Part shown: positions 53,518 to 61,865 of the stretch, one piece after another
How the letters are laid out: each line of letters starts with the position of its first letter
Numbering within the stretch: position 1 is the stretch's first letter
Source of the DNA: Polaribacter aestuariivivens
GTDB taxonomy: Bacteria; Bacteroidota; Bacteroidia; Flavobacteriales; Flavobacteriaceae
Direction of reading: 5' to 3'
DNA length: 64,000 nucleotides
NCBI RefSeq assembly: GCF_005885675.1
Contig: NZ_VANR01000002.1
Span: 434,001-498,000 of the forward strand
Position numbers and translations under genes: made by a program
The notes under the pieces: generated by a model
The model's input: the letters and a program-made list of their open reading frames with translations, nothing else
Database searches by the model: none
What the model was told of the DNA's origin: nothing

Positions 53518-53832
53518 ATTAAACAATTAAAAAAACATATAGCTCTTTTTCTGTTGGTAACTTTCTTATTACCAACTGCAATCGATTCTTTTCATGATTA
53601 TTTAAATCATGAACATGAAACTTGTATTTCTAAAACTGAAACACATATTCATAAAAAAGATATTGATTGTAACTTACACTTGTTAAAGCAGTCAGATACT
53701 TTTTTAGAAAGCCAAGATTTTAAATTGCTTGTAAATAGTGTTAATTTAGATACTAATTACTTACATTATAATTTCCTAAAAAATCATAATCAACTATCGT
53801 TTTCGTTAAGAGGTCCACCCTCAAAAATTTAA
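53518..53832 (+). CDS. Small His-rich exported protein, probable ATT start
   Basis: 104 residues if begun at the ATT at 53518. No ATG or GTG exists in this frame (open from 53503), and the first conventional start, a TTG at 53554, would remove most of the hydrophobic segment. From the ATT the protein reads KQLKKHIALFLLVTFLLPTA, a normal export signal, then a His-rich stretch (DSFHDYLNHEHETC, TETHIHKKDIDCNLH) with two Cys. This looks like a metal-binding periplasmic or surface peptide. It lies between terC and a TonB receptor. Its stop codon falls in a perfect inverted repeat. Confidence 0.7.
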   Translation: MKQLKKHIALFLLVTFLLPTAIDSFHDYLNHEHETCISKTETHIHKKDIDCNLHLLKQSDTFLESQDFKLLVNSVNLDTNYLHYNFLKNHNQLSFSLRGPPSKI

Positions 53833-53859
53833 ATTAAGTCTATTAATTTAAATTTTTGA
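53821..53859. repeat. Perfect 17-bp inverted repeat between His-rich gene and TonB receptor
   Basis: TCAAAAATTTAAATTAA and TTAATTTAAATTTTTGA flank a 5-nt spacer. The left arm contains the stop codon of the His-rich gene; the right arm ends 10 bp before the receptor ATG. It could be an operator, a hairpin that trims or attenuates the mRNA, or a weak terminator; the sequence cannot decide. Confidence 0.75.
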
Positions 53860-53869
53860 AAACAATAAT

Positions 53870-56275
53870 ATGATAAAACAATTTTGTTTTTGTGTACTTG
53901 TATTTTTTTTACATTCAAATGCAATTGCACAAGACTGTAATTTATCTTTAAAAGGAAAAGTTACCGATTTTCATAACAACTCTGATATAATTGGAGCATC
54001 TATACAAATAGAAGATAGCAACAGATTCACCACCACAAATTTTGATGGAGAATTTGAGTTAAAAAATATTTGTGAAGGAAAAATAACTCTAATTATTAAG
54101 CACATTGCTTGTGAAACTAAAAAAATATCAATGTATATTGATAAAAATACGTTTAAAAATATTTTTTTAGAACATCACGTAGAAGAGCTCACAAATATTG
54201 AGATAAAAGCAAATACTAAAACTGCAAAAACAAGTGTAGAAACAACACTTAAAAAAGAAGTTTTAAGTAGCTTTTCTGATCAATCTATAGGTGATGCTTT
54301 AAAAACCATTACTGGAGTTTCCTCTTTAAATACAGGTAATACCATTGTAAAACCAATGATTCATGGACTACATAGTAGCAGATTGTTAATTATTAACAAC
54401 AAAGTTAGAATGTTTGACCAAGAATGGGGAGAAGAGCACGCACCAAATATAGATATTAATTCTTCCGGTAGAATTGATGTTATAAAAGGTGCAAATACTT
54501 TAAAGTATGGTAGTGATGCAATTGGTGGCTTAATTTTAATTAGTCCGGAAAGGTTTGCTGTAAAAGATAGTATTTTTGGAAGTACACAAATATCTTTAAA
54601 CAGTAATGGATTAGGAGGAAATGTAAATACTGAAATTGTAAAAACATATAAAAACGGCTTTTACGGAAAATTACAATCTAATTACAAACAATTTGGAGAC
54701 TTTAAAGCACCAAATTATTACTTAACAAATACAGGACAAAGAAACTTTAATACTTCTATTGCTATTGGAAAAAATAGCTACGAAAAAGGTTTTAATGCCT
54801 ACTATAGTTTTGTAAATAACAATATGGCTATTTTACAATCTTCTCACATTGGTAACGTAAATGATTTGGTAAACGCTATCAATAGCAATGAGCCAAGAGT
54901 AACAGAAATTTTTTCATATAAAATTAATTTTCCAAAACAAACCATTACACATCATTTAGGAAAATTAGAGGCTTACAAGCGTTTTAAAGATTTTGGAAAA
55001 CTATCTATACAATATGATTTTCAAATTAATAGACGAAAAGAATTCGATTTAAGAAGAGGAGATAGAAGCAATATACCAGTAGTAGATTTAAGGTTGTTTA
55101 CCAATAGTATTCAATCTGATTTAGAAATTAATTATTTTGATAATTTAGATATAAATACTGGGGTATTGCTAAGATATCAACAAAATGATGCAGTTGCAGG
55201 TACTGGTACAAATCCTTTAATTCCAGATTTTGATAAATATGACTTTGGAGTATATGCAACAACAAATTACGATTTAGATGATACATCAGAATTAAGTGCA
55301 GGTTTTCGTTATGATTTTTCTAGGATAAAAGCAAGAAAACGATATAACATTACAGATTGGAACGAAACCTATAATTACGATGAATTATTTCCAGAATTTG
55401 AAACAGGTGCTGTAGAAGGAACAAGAATTTTTACAAAACCAGAATTTACGTTTCATAATATTTCTGCAAGTTTAGGATATGCAAAATCATTTCAAAAAAA
55501 CTTGTCATTATTCATAAATTATGGTTTGGCAAGCAGGCTTCCTAATCCTTCAGAATTATTTAGTGACGGTTTGCATCATAGTGCTGCCAGAATTGAAACT
55601 GGTTTGTTAACTATGCAAAAAGAAGTTGCCAATAAATTTGTAGTTTCTTTAGAAAAACAAAACGATAATTTTGGTTTTACTATTAGTCCATATTACAAGC
55701 ATATCAATGGATTTATTCAATTAATTCCAAACGGAATTACAACTACAATTAGAGGTGCTTTCCCTGTTTGGGAATACAACCAAACAAATGCTCAAATTTT
55801 TGGGATAGATGTAGATGTGAATAAAAAAATTAGTGAACATTTTATGTATAATGGACAAGTTAGCTTGATTAGAGGAGACAATTTATCAGAAAACACACCT
55901 CTAATACATATGCCTGCCAATAATTTTGGGAATAGTATATCATATAACAATCAAAAATTAAATCAATTATCTATAAGTTTACATCAAAATACTGTTTTAC
56001 AACAAAACAGATTTCCAGATTATAACTTTTTTACATTTAACCCAACAACACAACAAGATGTGTTTGTAGACATTAGCTCTACACCACCAGCTTACACTCT
56101 ATTTAGCTTACAAACTTCTGCAGTTTTTAAACTCTTTAAAAAAGGAGATTTAAAAATTGCGTTTCATGTAGACAATCTTTTAAATACTTCTTACAGAAAT
56201 TATTTAAATCGGTTCAGATACTTTGCTGATGAGTTAGGCAGAAATTTTAAAATAAATATTAAATTAAATTATTAA
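53870..56275 (+). CDS. TonB-dependent receptor with carboxypeptidase-like domain, probable metal receptor
   Basis: 801 residues. Signal peptide ending in AIAQ; an N-terminal carboxypeptidase-regulatory-like domain (LKGKVTDFHNNSDIIGASIQ, TTNFDGEFELKN); a plug with IGDALKTITGVSSLNTGN, VKPMIHGLHSSRLLIINNK and VRMFDQEWGEEHAPNIDINS; and a barrel ending in RNFKINIKLNY. The Gln-Glu-Trp-Gly-Glu-Glu-His segment recalls ZnuD-like zinc receptors. Flanked by a His-rich exported protein and a His/Asp-rich lipoprotein, so transition-metal uptake, perhaps zinc, is likely. It starts 10 bp after the 17-bp inverted repeat. Confidence 0.92.
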   Translation: MIKQFCFCVLVFFLHSNAIAQDCNLSLKGKVTDFHNNSDIIGASIQIEDSNRFTTTNFDGEFELKNICEGKITLIIKHIACETKKISMYIDKNTFKNIFLEHHVEELTNIEIKANTKTAKTSVETTLKKEVLSSFSDQSIGDALKTITGVSSLNTGNTIVKPMIHGLHSSRLLIINNKVRMFDQEWGEEHAPNIDINSSGRIDVIKGANTLKYGSDAIGGLILISPERFAVKDSIFGSTQISLNSNGLGGNVNTEIVKTYKNGFYGKLQSNYKQFGDFKAPNYYLTNTGQRNFNTSIAIGKNSYEKGFNAYYSFVNNNMAILQSSHIGNVNDLVNAINSNEPRVTEIFSYKINFPKQTITHHLGKLEAYKRFKDFGKLSIQYDFQINRRKEFDLRRGDRSNIPVVDLRLFTNSIQSDLEINYFDNLDINTGVLLRYQQNDAVAGTGTNPLIPDFDKYDFGVYATTNYDLDDTSELSAGFRYDFSRIKARKRYNITDWNETYNYDELFPEFETGAVEGTRIFTKPEFTFHNISASLGYAKSFQKNLSLFINYGLASRLPNPSELFSDGLHHSAARIETGLLTMQKEVANKFVVSLEKQNDNFGFTISPYYKHINGFIQLIPNGITTTIRGAFPVWEYNQTNAQIFGIDVDVNKKISEHFMYNGQVSLIRGDNLSENTPLIHMPANNFGNSISYNNQKLNQLSISLHQNTVLQQNRFPDYNFFTFNPTTQQDVFVDISSTPPAYTLFSLQTSAVFKLFKKGDLKIAFHVDNLLNTSYRNYLNRFRYFADELGRNFKINIKLNY

Positions 56276-56285
56276 AACAAAAATT

Positions 56286-56831
56286 ATGAAAACAATTAAA
56301 TTATTAGCTTTATTTATAACAACTTCTTTAGTATTTACAGCTTGTTCAGATGATCACGATGATCATGATCACGATCATGAAGAAGAGTTAATTACAACTG
56401 TTATTTACACGTTAACAGATGGAAATAATACAGTTACTTTACAATGGGAAGATTTAGATGGAGATACTGGGAATGCACCTGTAATTACAGATGGTATTTT
56501 AAGTGCTAATACAACTTACACAGGTTCAATACAATTGTTAAATAAGACAGAAACACCAGCAGAAGATATTACTGTTGAAGTAAAAACAGAGGGAGATGAA
56601 CATGAATTTTTCTATTCTTCTAGCGTTTCTGGAGTAACAATTAATAAAACAGATGTTGATGGAAATGATAACCCTTTAGGTATAAAAACTACATTAACAA
56701 CTGGCAATACTGGTACTGGGTCATTAACTATTGTATTAAAACATGAACCTACAAAACCAAATAACGGAACTGCTGATAATGCAGGAGGAAGTACAGATTT
56801 AGAAGTAACGTTTAATATAAGTGTACAATAA
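56286..56831 (+). CDS. His/Asp-rich lipoprotein, partner of the TonB receptor
   Basis: 181 residues. Signal peptide MKTIKLLALFITTSLVFTAC with lipobox (Cys20), immediately followed by a metal-binding-like run SDDHDDHDHDHEEE. The rest is beta-rich (TVIYTLTDGNNTVTLQWEDL, AEDITVEVKTEGDEHEFFY, GTGSLTIVLKHEPTKP). I recall proteins of this type under the uninformative name 'type 1 periplasmic binding fold superfamily'. It starts 10 bp after the receptor. A surface-exposed metal scavenger handing metal to the receptor is the simplest guess. A terminator ends the operon. Confidence 0.88.
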   Translation: MKTIKLLALFITTSLVFTACSDDHDDHDHDHEEELITTVIYTLTDGNNTVTLQWEDLDGDTGNAPVITDGILSANTTYTGSIQLLNKTETPAEDITVEVKTEGDEHEFFYSSSVSGVTINKTDVDGNDNPLGIKTTLTTGNTGTGSLTIVLKHEPTKPNNGTADNAGGSTDLEVTFNISVQ

Positions 56832-56847
56832 CACTTTTATAGTAAGC

Positions 56848-56880
56848 AAAAACCTGAAATTTTAAAATTTCAGGTTTTTT
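56848..56880 (+). terminator. Terminator of the metal-uptake operon
   Basis: Hairpin AAAAACCTGAAATTTT/AAAATTTCAGGTTTTT with no unpaired spacer at the centre and a T run after it, 16 bp past the lipoprotein stop. Confidence 0.88.
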
Positions 56881-56972
56881 TTAATTTAATTTTTTATTTT
56901 TGAAACCAATTAAACTGTGCTGTTTTAGAACTTCGATAAGTGATAAAAATGCTCAAAATCTAAAGCATTTTT

Positions 56973-57737
56973 ATGTCTAAATTACCCAAGGAGCATCAAT
57001 TTATAGATTTGTCAGATTATGGCAGACCAATTGCTAGAATCATTGCAAATGCACTAAAAACAACAAGATTTACTCCTGTAGATGTTACTATAGCATTTGT
57101 TATATCTGGCTTAATTGGTGTTTTTTGTATTGTTGAAGAATATTATTGGGCTGCAGCATTTTTTTTAATTTTTAAATCTATTTTAGACGCTGCAGATGGT
57201 GAACTTGCCAGAATTAAAGAAACTCCTTCATATACAGGGCGTTTTTTAGATTCGGTTTCAGATATTATTTTGAACTTTATTATTTTTATAACACTTTGGC
57301 AACTCACAGAAGTTAGCATTTGGTGGACTTTACTCGCATTTTTCGGAATTCAACTACAAGGAACTTTATATAATTATTATTACGTAATTCTTAGAAATCG
57401 TTTTGAGGGTGATACTACTAGTAGAATTTTTGAAGACTCTACTCCTATTGCTTTACCAGGAGAAAAACAAAAAAACGTAAATATTTTATACTTTATTTAC
57501 AAAGCACTTTACGGTATTTTTGATGAAATAATTTATGCTTTAGATAAAAATGCCCCGAAAGGAAAGCCATTTCCAAATTGGTTAATGTCTTTAGTTTCTA
57601 CTTTTGGTTTAGGATTTCAGTTACTTTTAATTAGTGTTTTTTTAGTCTTAGGCTTAAAAACATTTATCATACCTTTTTTTATAACATACTCTATAATGAT
57701 ATTTGTTTTTATATGTATTAGAAAAGTCTTTTATTAG
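56973..57737 (+). CDS. CDP-alcohol phosphatidyltransferase family protein
   Basis: 254 residues with about six membrane segments. The family signature DG-x2-AR-x8-G-x3-D-x3-D is complete (DAADGELARIKETPSYTG, then RFLDSVSD). These enzymes join a CDP-alcohol to an acceptor alcohol to make phospholipids or related lipids. The acceptor is not apparent; a long loop between TM3 and TM4 (RIFEDSTPIALPGEKQKNVN) is not typical of PgsA or PssA. Its stop overlaps that of a convergent transporter gene by 4 bp. Confidence 0.9.
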   Translation: MSKLPKEHQFIDLSDYGRPIARIIANALKTTRFTPVDVTIAFVISGLIGVFCIVEEYYWAAAFFLIFKSILDAADGELARIKETPSYTGRFLDSVSDIILNFIIFITLWQLTEVSIWWTLLAFFGIQLQGTLYNYYYVILRNRFEGDTTSRIFEDSTPIALPGEKQKNVNILYFIYKALYGIFDEIIYALDKNAPKGKPFPNWLMSLVSTFGLGFQLLLISVFLVLGLKTFIIPFFITYSIMIFVFICIRKVFY

Positions 57738-59113
57738 TAAACGTGCTCCGTTCTTTTTAATCTGCTTAAAACAATTAATGAGGCTACAAAAAACAAAGCC
57801 AAAGATAGTACACTCCATTGCATAGAATCTGTTAAGTAAATTAAAAAGCCAAACACAAAAGTTCCTAGAACAATGGCTATTTTTTCAGTAACATCATAAA
57901 AACTAAAATAGGTTGCATTGTCATGTGTTTTTGGTAATAATTTAGAATACGTAGAACGTGTTAAAGATTGTATAGCTCCTAAAACCAAGCCTAATAAACC
58001 TCCTAAAGCATAAAAATATATTTCTACATTTGGCAATTCTTTTTCTAACATAAAAGCCGAAAAGCATACCAAAATCCATATAAAAATTGTAATTTTTATA
58101 GCTTTAAAATTTCCGAATTTTTTTGAGATATTAGAAAAAACATAAGCTCCTAAAATTGCCACAAATTGAATTAACAATACAGTTACAATTAAATTTGTAG
58201 TACCTAAACCTAACTCTGAAGATCCAAAGATTGTTGCTAATAAAATAATCGTTTGTACTCCCACACTTAGTAAGAAAAAAGCAATTAAAAAATTTCTTAA
58301 TGTTGGATAGTTTTTTAGTTCAATCCATACTTTTTTTAATTCTTTAAAACCTTTCCATATATAATCTTTTTCAGGCTTTCTGTTGTGTACATTATTAGGT
58401 AGTTTCTTAAAAGTAATTTGTGCAAAACCTATCCACCATAAACCAACCATTACAAATGAAATTCGCATTGCTTTTAATGAAGCCGCATTTTTTGCATCTT
58501 CTAACGCTGTAGCAATTTCTGCTTCAGTTCCATTTGTTAAAATAGCCTCAGAAATACTTAAATCGAAACCAAACGTATTTGGAGCTAAAATCATTGCCAA
58601 ACAAAATATCAATAAAATTATAGAACCTATATAACCATGGATAAAACCCTTAGCACTTGCAGCATCTTGTTGTTCTGGATATGCTACTTCTGGTAAATAA
58701 GAATTATAAAACACAATGCTAGACCAAAAACCAATACTTGCTAAAATTGTACAAATAATACCAATCCAAGCAGTATGTAAATCTTTAAAAAAAAACATAG
58801 AAATTACTGACAAACCTCCTAACCAACAAAAAAACTTCATGAATTTTAGCTTGTTACCAGTATAATCTGCAATTGCAGATAAAATTGGCGACATAAAAGC
58901 AACTACTAGAAAAGAAAATGATAGTGCATAACTATACAAAGTATCTGGATAATCCCATTCCATACCCAAAAAAGTAACCACTTTTCCATCTGTAATAGCA
59001 CTATAAAATAATGGAAAAACAGCTGTACTGATTACCAATGAATATACTGAATTTGCCCAATCGTAAAATGCCCAAGCATTTATAAGTTTTTTATCTCCTA
59101 TTTGTAGCTTCAT
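57734..59113 (-). CDS. MFS transporter of the UMF1/Atg22-like family
   Basis: 459 residues with about 12 membrane segments. The N-terminal LINAWAFYDWANSVYSLVIS is the hallmark of UMF1 transporters, followed by SPILSAIADYTGNKLKFM, GFWSSIVFYNSYLPEVA and LGLVLGAIQSLTRSTYSKLL. A 60-residue loop (TNGTEAEIATALEDAKNAAS) lies between TM6 and TM7, with KPEKDYIWKGFKELKKV. Substrate unknown; homologues export amino acids or similar solutes. Convergent with the phosphatidyltransferase gene. Confidence 0.92.
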   Translation of the reverse strand: MKLQIGDKKLINAWAFYDWANSVYSLVISTAVFPLFYSAITDGKVVTFLGMEWDYPDTLYSYALSFSFLVVAFMSPILSAIADYTGNKLKFMKFFCWLGGLSVISMFFFKDLHTAWIGIICTILASIGFWSSIVFYNSYLPEVAYPEQQDAASAKGFIHGYIGSIILLIFCLAMILAPNTFGFDLSISEAILTNGTEAEIATALEDAKNAASLKAMRISFVMVGLWWIGFAQITFKKLPNNVHNRKPEKDYIWKGFKELKKVWIELKNYPTLRNFLIAFFLLSVGVQTIILLATIFGSSELGLGTTNLIVTVLLIQFVAILGAYVFSNISKKFGNFKAIKITIFIWILVCFSAFMLEKELPNVEIYFYALGGLLGLVLGAIQSLTRSTYSKLLPKTHDNATYFSFYDVTEKIAIVLGTFVFGFLIYLTDSMQWSVLSLALFFVASLIVLSRLKRTEHVY

Positions 59114-59128
59114 AAATTTTATAAAAAA

Positions 59129-59156
59129 AAGCCATTCAATTATTATTGAATGGCTT
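59129..59156 (-). terminator. Intrinsic terminator of the M48 protease gene
   Basis: Hairpin AAGCCATTCAAT/ATTGAATGGCTT with a 4-nt loop; on the minus strand it ends in a T run. It lies 40 bp past the M48 stop and just upstream of the MFS gene. Confidence 0.88.
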
Positions 59157-59195
59157 ACAATATAGTAAAACTTTTATTGCAATTTTAGTAACATT

Positions 59196-60008
59196 TTACT
59201 TACCTGTTACATTGTATTTTTCTGCGTATTTTCTTGCTGTTGGCAAATACGTTCTTAAATCTTTAATTCTTGATGCATTTGAAGGGTGTGTACTTAAAAT
59301 TTCTGGACCTTGTCCACCACTTCCAGCTCTTTGACTCATTCTTACCCAAACTTCTGCGGCTTCTCTTCCATCATAACCAGCCATAATCATAAAAACCAAA
59401 CCTAATCTATCTGCTTCTTGTTCATGTGTTCTGCTAAACTTTAACATTCCTAAACCAGAACCAACACCAAAAGCGGTATTCCAAATTTGTTGTGTTTTTG
59501 GATCTTTTCCAGAAGTACCTAAAGCAACAGCCAAACCACCTATTTGCTGTAATTGTCCTTGAGACATACGCTCTTGACCATGTTTCGCAAAAGCATGAGC
59601 AACCTCATGTCCCATAACTGCAGCAACACCATCATCGTTAGCACAAATTGGCATAATACCCGTATAAAAAACTACTTTTCCACCAGGCATACACCAAGCA
59701 TTTACAGTTTTATCTTCTATTAAATTAAATTCCCATCTATATGAATTTGCTTCTTCTACCATGTTATTTGCTCTCATAAATCTATCTACGGCAGCAGAAA
59801 TATTTTTTCCAACACTTTTAACTTGGTTGGTCATTTGTCTATTATCAGACAATTTATTTTCCTCTAAAAAACCTTTGTATTGGGCAAAACTTGCTGGTAG
59901 TATTTGTGAATCACTCACAAAATTAATTCTATTTCTTCCTGTAATTGGTACTTTTGAACATTCAACAAATAAAAATATAGTCAATATTAATAATACACTT
60001 TTTTTCAT
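59196..60008 (-). CDS. M48-family zinc metallopeptidase lipoprotein (BepA/LoiP-like)
   Basis: 270 residues. Signal peptide with lipobox FVEC (Cys17), so it is anchored at the inner side of an envelope membrane. The HExxH zinc site is VMGHEVAHAFAKHG (His134, Glu135, His138), with the third ligand Glu in HEQEADRLGLVFM. PITGRNRINF near the start and the C-terminal LSTHPSNASRIKDLRTYLP are typical of this subgroup. Such proteases degrade misfolded outer-membrane proteins. A terminator follows. Confidence 0.94.
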   Translation of the reverse strand: MKKSVLLILTIFLFVECSKVPITGRNRINFVSDSQILPASFAQYKGFLEENKLSDNRQMTNQVKSVGKNISAAVDRFMRANNMVEEANSYRWEFNLIEDKTVNAWCMPGGKVVFYTGIMPICANDDGVAAVMGHEVAHAFAKHGQERMSQGQLQQIGGLAVALGTSGKDPKTQQIWNTAFGVGSGLGMLKFSRTHEQEADRLGLVFMIMAGYDGREAAEVWVRMSQRAGSGGQGPEILSTHPSNASRIKDLRTYLPTARKYAEKYNVTGK

Positions 60009-60232
60009 CTTTATAAAATTTAGTTTTTAACATGTGCAATTTATCATTTTTAAAATAAAATAATGAACTCATAAGATATTTTAAATATCTTATATAAAAT
60101 TATACTTATTTATTTTATTTCAGAATAACAAATGTTAGTTTTTAATAAAAAATTCGTCTAAAAAGGTAAATCTTTAGCAGATTTTCTTAAAAAGACTTAT
60201 TTTTAATAAATTTTAAAATTAAAAAAATAATT

Positions 60233-60715
60233 ATGAGAAAAATATTGGGCTTATTGTTAATTACTCTCTTTTTTAGCTGTTCTAGCAATGCACAAAAAAC
60301 AGAAAAAAACTCAAAAAAATATAAAATTTCTAAAACTGAAGCTGAATGGAAAAAGGTACTTTCTAAAGAAGAGTTTTATGTATTACGTGAAGCAGGTACA
60401 GAAAGACCTTTCACAAGTCCTTTAAACAACAATAAAAAAGAGGGCGTTTATGTGTGTGCAGCATGTAAAACTGCTTTGTATGAATCTAAACATAAATTTG
60501 ATTCTGGTACTGGTTGGCCATCATTTGACAGAGCTATAAATGGTAATGTAGAGTTAGATGTTGACTATAAAATCGGATACGCAAGAACAGAACTAAAATG
60601 TAATACTTGTGGAAGCCATCTTGGACATTCTTTTGATGATGGACCTCAAGAAACCACAGGAAAACGTCATTGTATAAATGGAGTTGCCTTAGATTTTATT
60701 CCAAAAGAAAAATAA
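60233..60715 (+). CDS. msrB: Exported methionine-R-sulfoxide reductase B
   Basis: 160 residues. A lipobox-like signal (LLLITLFFSC, Cys16) precedes the MsrB domain: zinc cysteines 75/78 and 123/126 (CAACKTAL, CNTCGSHLGHSFDD), FDSGTGWPSFDRAI and the catalytic Cys147 in GKRHCINGVALDF. It reduces R-methionine sulfoxide. The export signal implies it repairs oxidised proteins in the envelope, unlike the usual cytoplasmic enzyme. A terminator follows. Confidence 0.95.
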   Translation: MRKILGLLLITLFFSCSSNAQKTEKNSKKYKISKTEAEWKKVLSKEEFYVLREAGTERPFTSPLNNNKKEGVYVCAACKTALYESKHKFDSGTGWPSFDRAINGNVELDVDYKIGYARTELKCNTCGSHLGHSFDDGPQETTGKRHCINGVALDFIPKEK

Positions 60716-60738
60716 TTTTACAACTACATTGTTTACTA

Positions 60739-60766
60739 AAAAGAGCTGAAATATTTCAGCCCTTTT
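60739..60766 (+). terminator. Intrinsic terminator of msrB
   Basis: Hairpin AAAAGAGCTGAAAT/ATTTCAGCCCTTTT with one mismatch and a T run, 24 bp past the msrB stop. Confidence 0.8.
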
Positions 60767-60808
60767 TATTTGTTTTATTTTGTATCTTAGAAGTACGAAT
60801 TTATAAAG

Positions 60809-61345
60809 ATGGACAAGAAAGAAATTGTAAAAATATTAGAAGAAAAACATCAAATTTTATTTGATTGGTTACAAAACCAACCAGAGGAAATTTGGGAAAA
60901 AGCTCCTGAAGGAAAATGGACAACAGCACAACAAATTCAACATTTAGTAGACAGTTTACAACTTTTAAACAATGCTTTAAGTTACCCTCGATTTTTTTTA
61001 AAACATAAATTTGGTTTATGCAATCGTGAAACACGAGATTATGATTTCATTGTAAAAAATTATCAAAAAAAATTAATTGAAAATAAAGATCAAGCTGCTT
61101 TTTTTAACAGAAAATTAAAAAAACCTGTTTTAAAGAATAGAGAAAGATTGTTGAATAGACTTCAAATTCAAAATAAAAAACTACAATATAAAGTGAATAA
61201 AATAAGCGATCTTAATTTAGATACACTAGTAATTCCTCATCCATTAATGGGAAAAATGACAATTAGAGAAATTGTTATGTGGACAGCTTATCACACAGAA
61301 CATCATACAAACATATTAAAAGAAAAATATTCTAATATTTTATAA
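60809..61345 (+). CDS. DinB-family four-helix protein
   Basis: 178 residues of the DinB/YfiT superfamily: WLQNQPEEIWEKAPEGKWTT, AQQIQHLVDSLQLL and MTIREIVMWTAYHTEHHTNI, which provide three His that could bind a metal (HLVDS, YHTEHHTN). In Gram-positives some members are bacillithiol-dependent transferases; this cell also has BshB1, so such a role is possible. Function not proven. Starts 64 bp after msrB's terminator zone. Confidence 0.88.
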   Translation: MDKKEIVKILEEKHQILFDWLQNQPEEIWEKAPEGKWTTAQQIQHLVDSLQLLNNALSYPRFFLKHKFGLCNRETRDYDFIVKNYQKKLIENKDQAAFFNRKLKKPVLKNRERLLNRLQIQNKKLQYKVNKISDLNLDTLVIPHPLMGKMTIREIVMWTAYHTEHHTNILKEKYSNIL

Positions 61346-61349
61346 TTTG

Positions 61350-61787
61350 ATGAGAAACATTATTGCCAAACCACATCTTTTTTTCTTTGGGTTAAGTTTG
61401 GCCTTTATAATTTTGGGCTTTATTAACAAGCACCATGATTTAAACATCAATATTGGTGACATCTATTATTCATTCACCATAGATTATTGGTATTATATCT
61501 CTTCCATTTATTTTATACTAATAGGTATCAACTACTATACATTAATTTGGACGGAAAAGCCACCTAAAAAATGGTTTACAATTAGTCATCTTTTTTTACA
61601 AATACTTTCGCTTTTTATGTTGATGACAAAAAATAATTATAATTGGATAAAACTGCATAACTCAGAAAAGATACTATTATCCAATGACAATTCTTCAACT
61701 GTAATCTTCATTGCAATATTACTTTTTATATTATCTATTCTAATTCATATGCTTAACTTTTTCATAAGTTTATTTTTAAAGAAATAA
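61350..61787 (+). CDS. Small polytopic membrane protein, unknown
   Basis: 145 residues from the ATG at 61350 (a TTG one codon earlier is also possible). About four membrane segments: PHLFFFGLSLAFIILGFINK, WYYISSIYFILIGINYYTLI, ISHLFLQILSLFMLM and TVIFIAILLFILSILIHML. No motif recognised. It starts 4 bp after the DinB stop, so they are co-expressed. Confidence 0.78.
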   Translation: MRNIIAKPHLFFFGLSLAFIILGFINKHHDLNINIGDIYYSFTIDYWYYISSIYFILIGINYYTLIWTEKPPKKWFTISHLFLQILSLFMLMTKNNYNWIKLHNSEKILLSNDNSSTVIFIAILLFILSILIHMLNFFISLFLKK

Positions 61788-61833
61788 GCATTAAAAAAGG
61801 CCTCAGAACTTTCTAAAAATTGTTGTTATTTCC

Positions 61834-61841
61834 TATATTTG
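61834..61841 (+). promoter_or_regulatory. Bacteroidota -7 box (TATATTTG) for ffh
   Basis: Matches TAnnTTTG, 24 bp before the ffh ATG at 61866. An in-frame TTG at 61839 lies in this box, which rules it out as the start. Confidence 0.6.
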
Positions 61842-61865
61842 TGTTTCCAAAAAAAGACACAAATT

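Noticed and set aside
61788..61865. SRP RNA gene next to ffh
   Set aside because: The gap is too short and lacks the conserved GGAA tetraloop hairpin of the SRP RNA.
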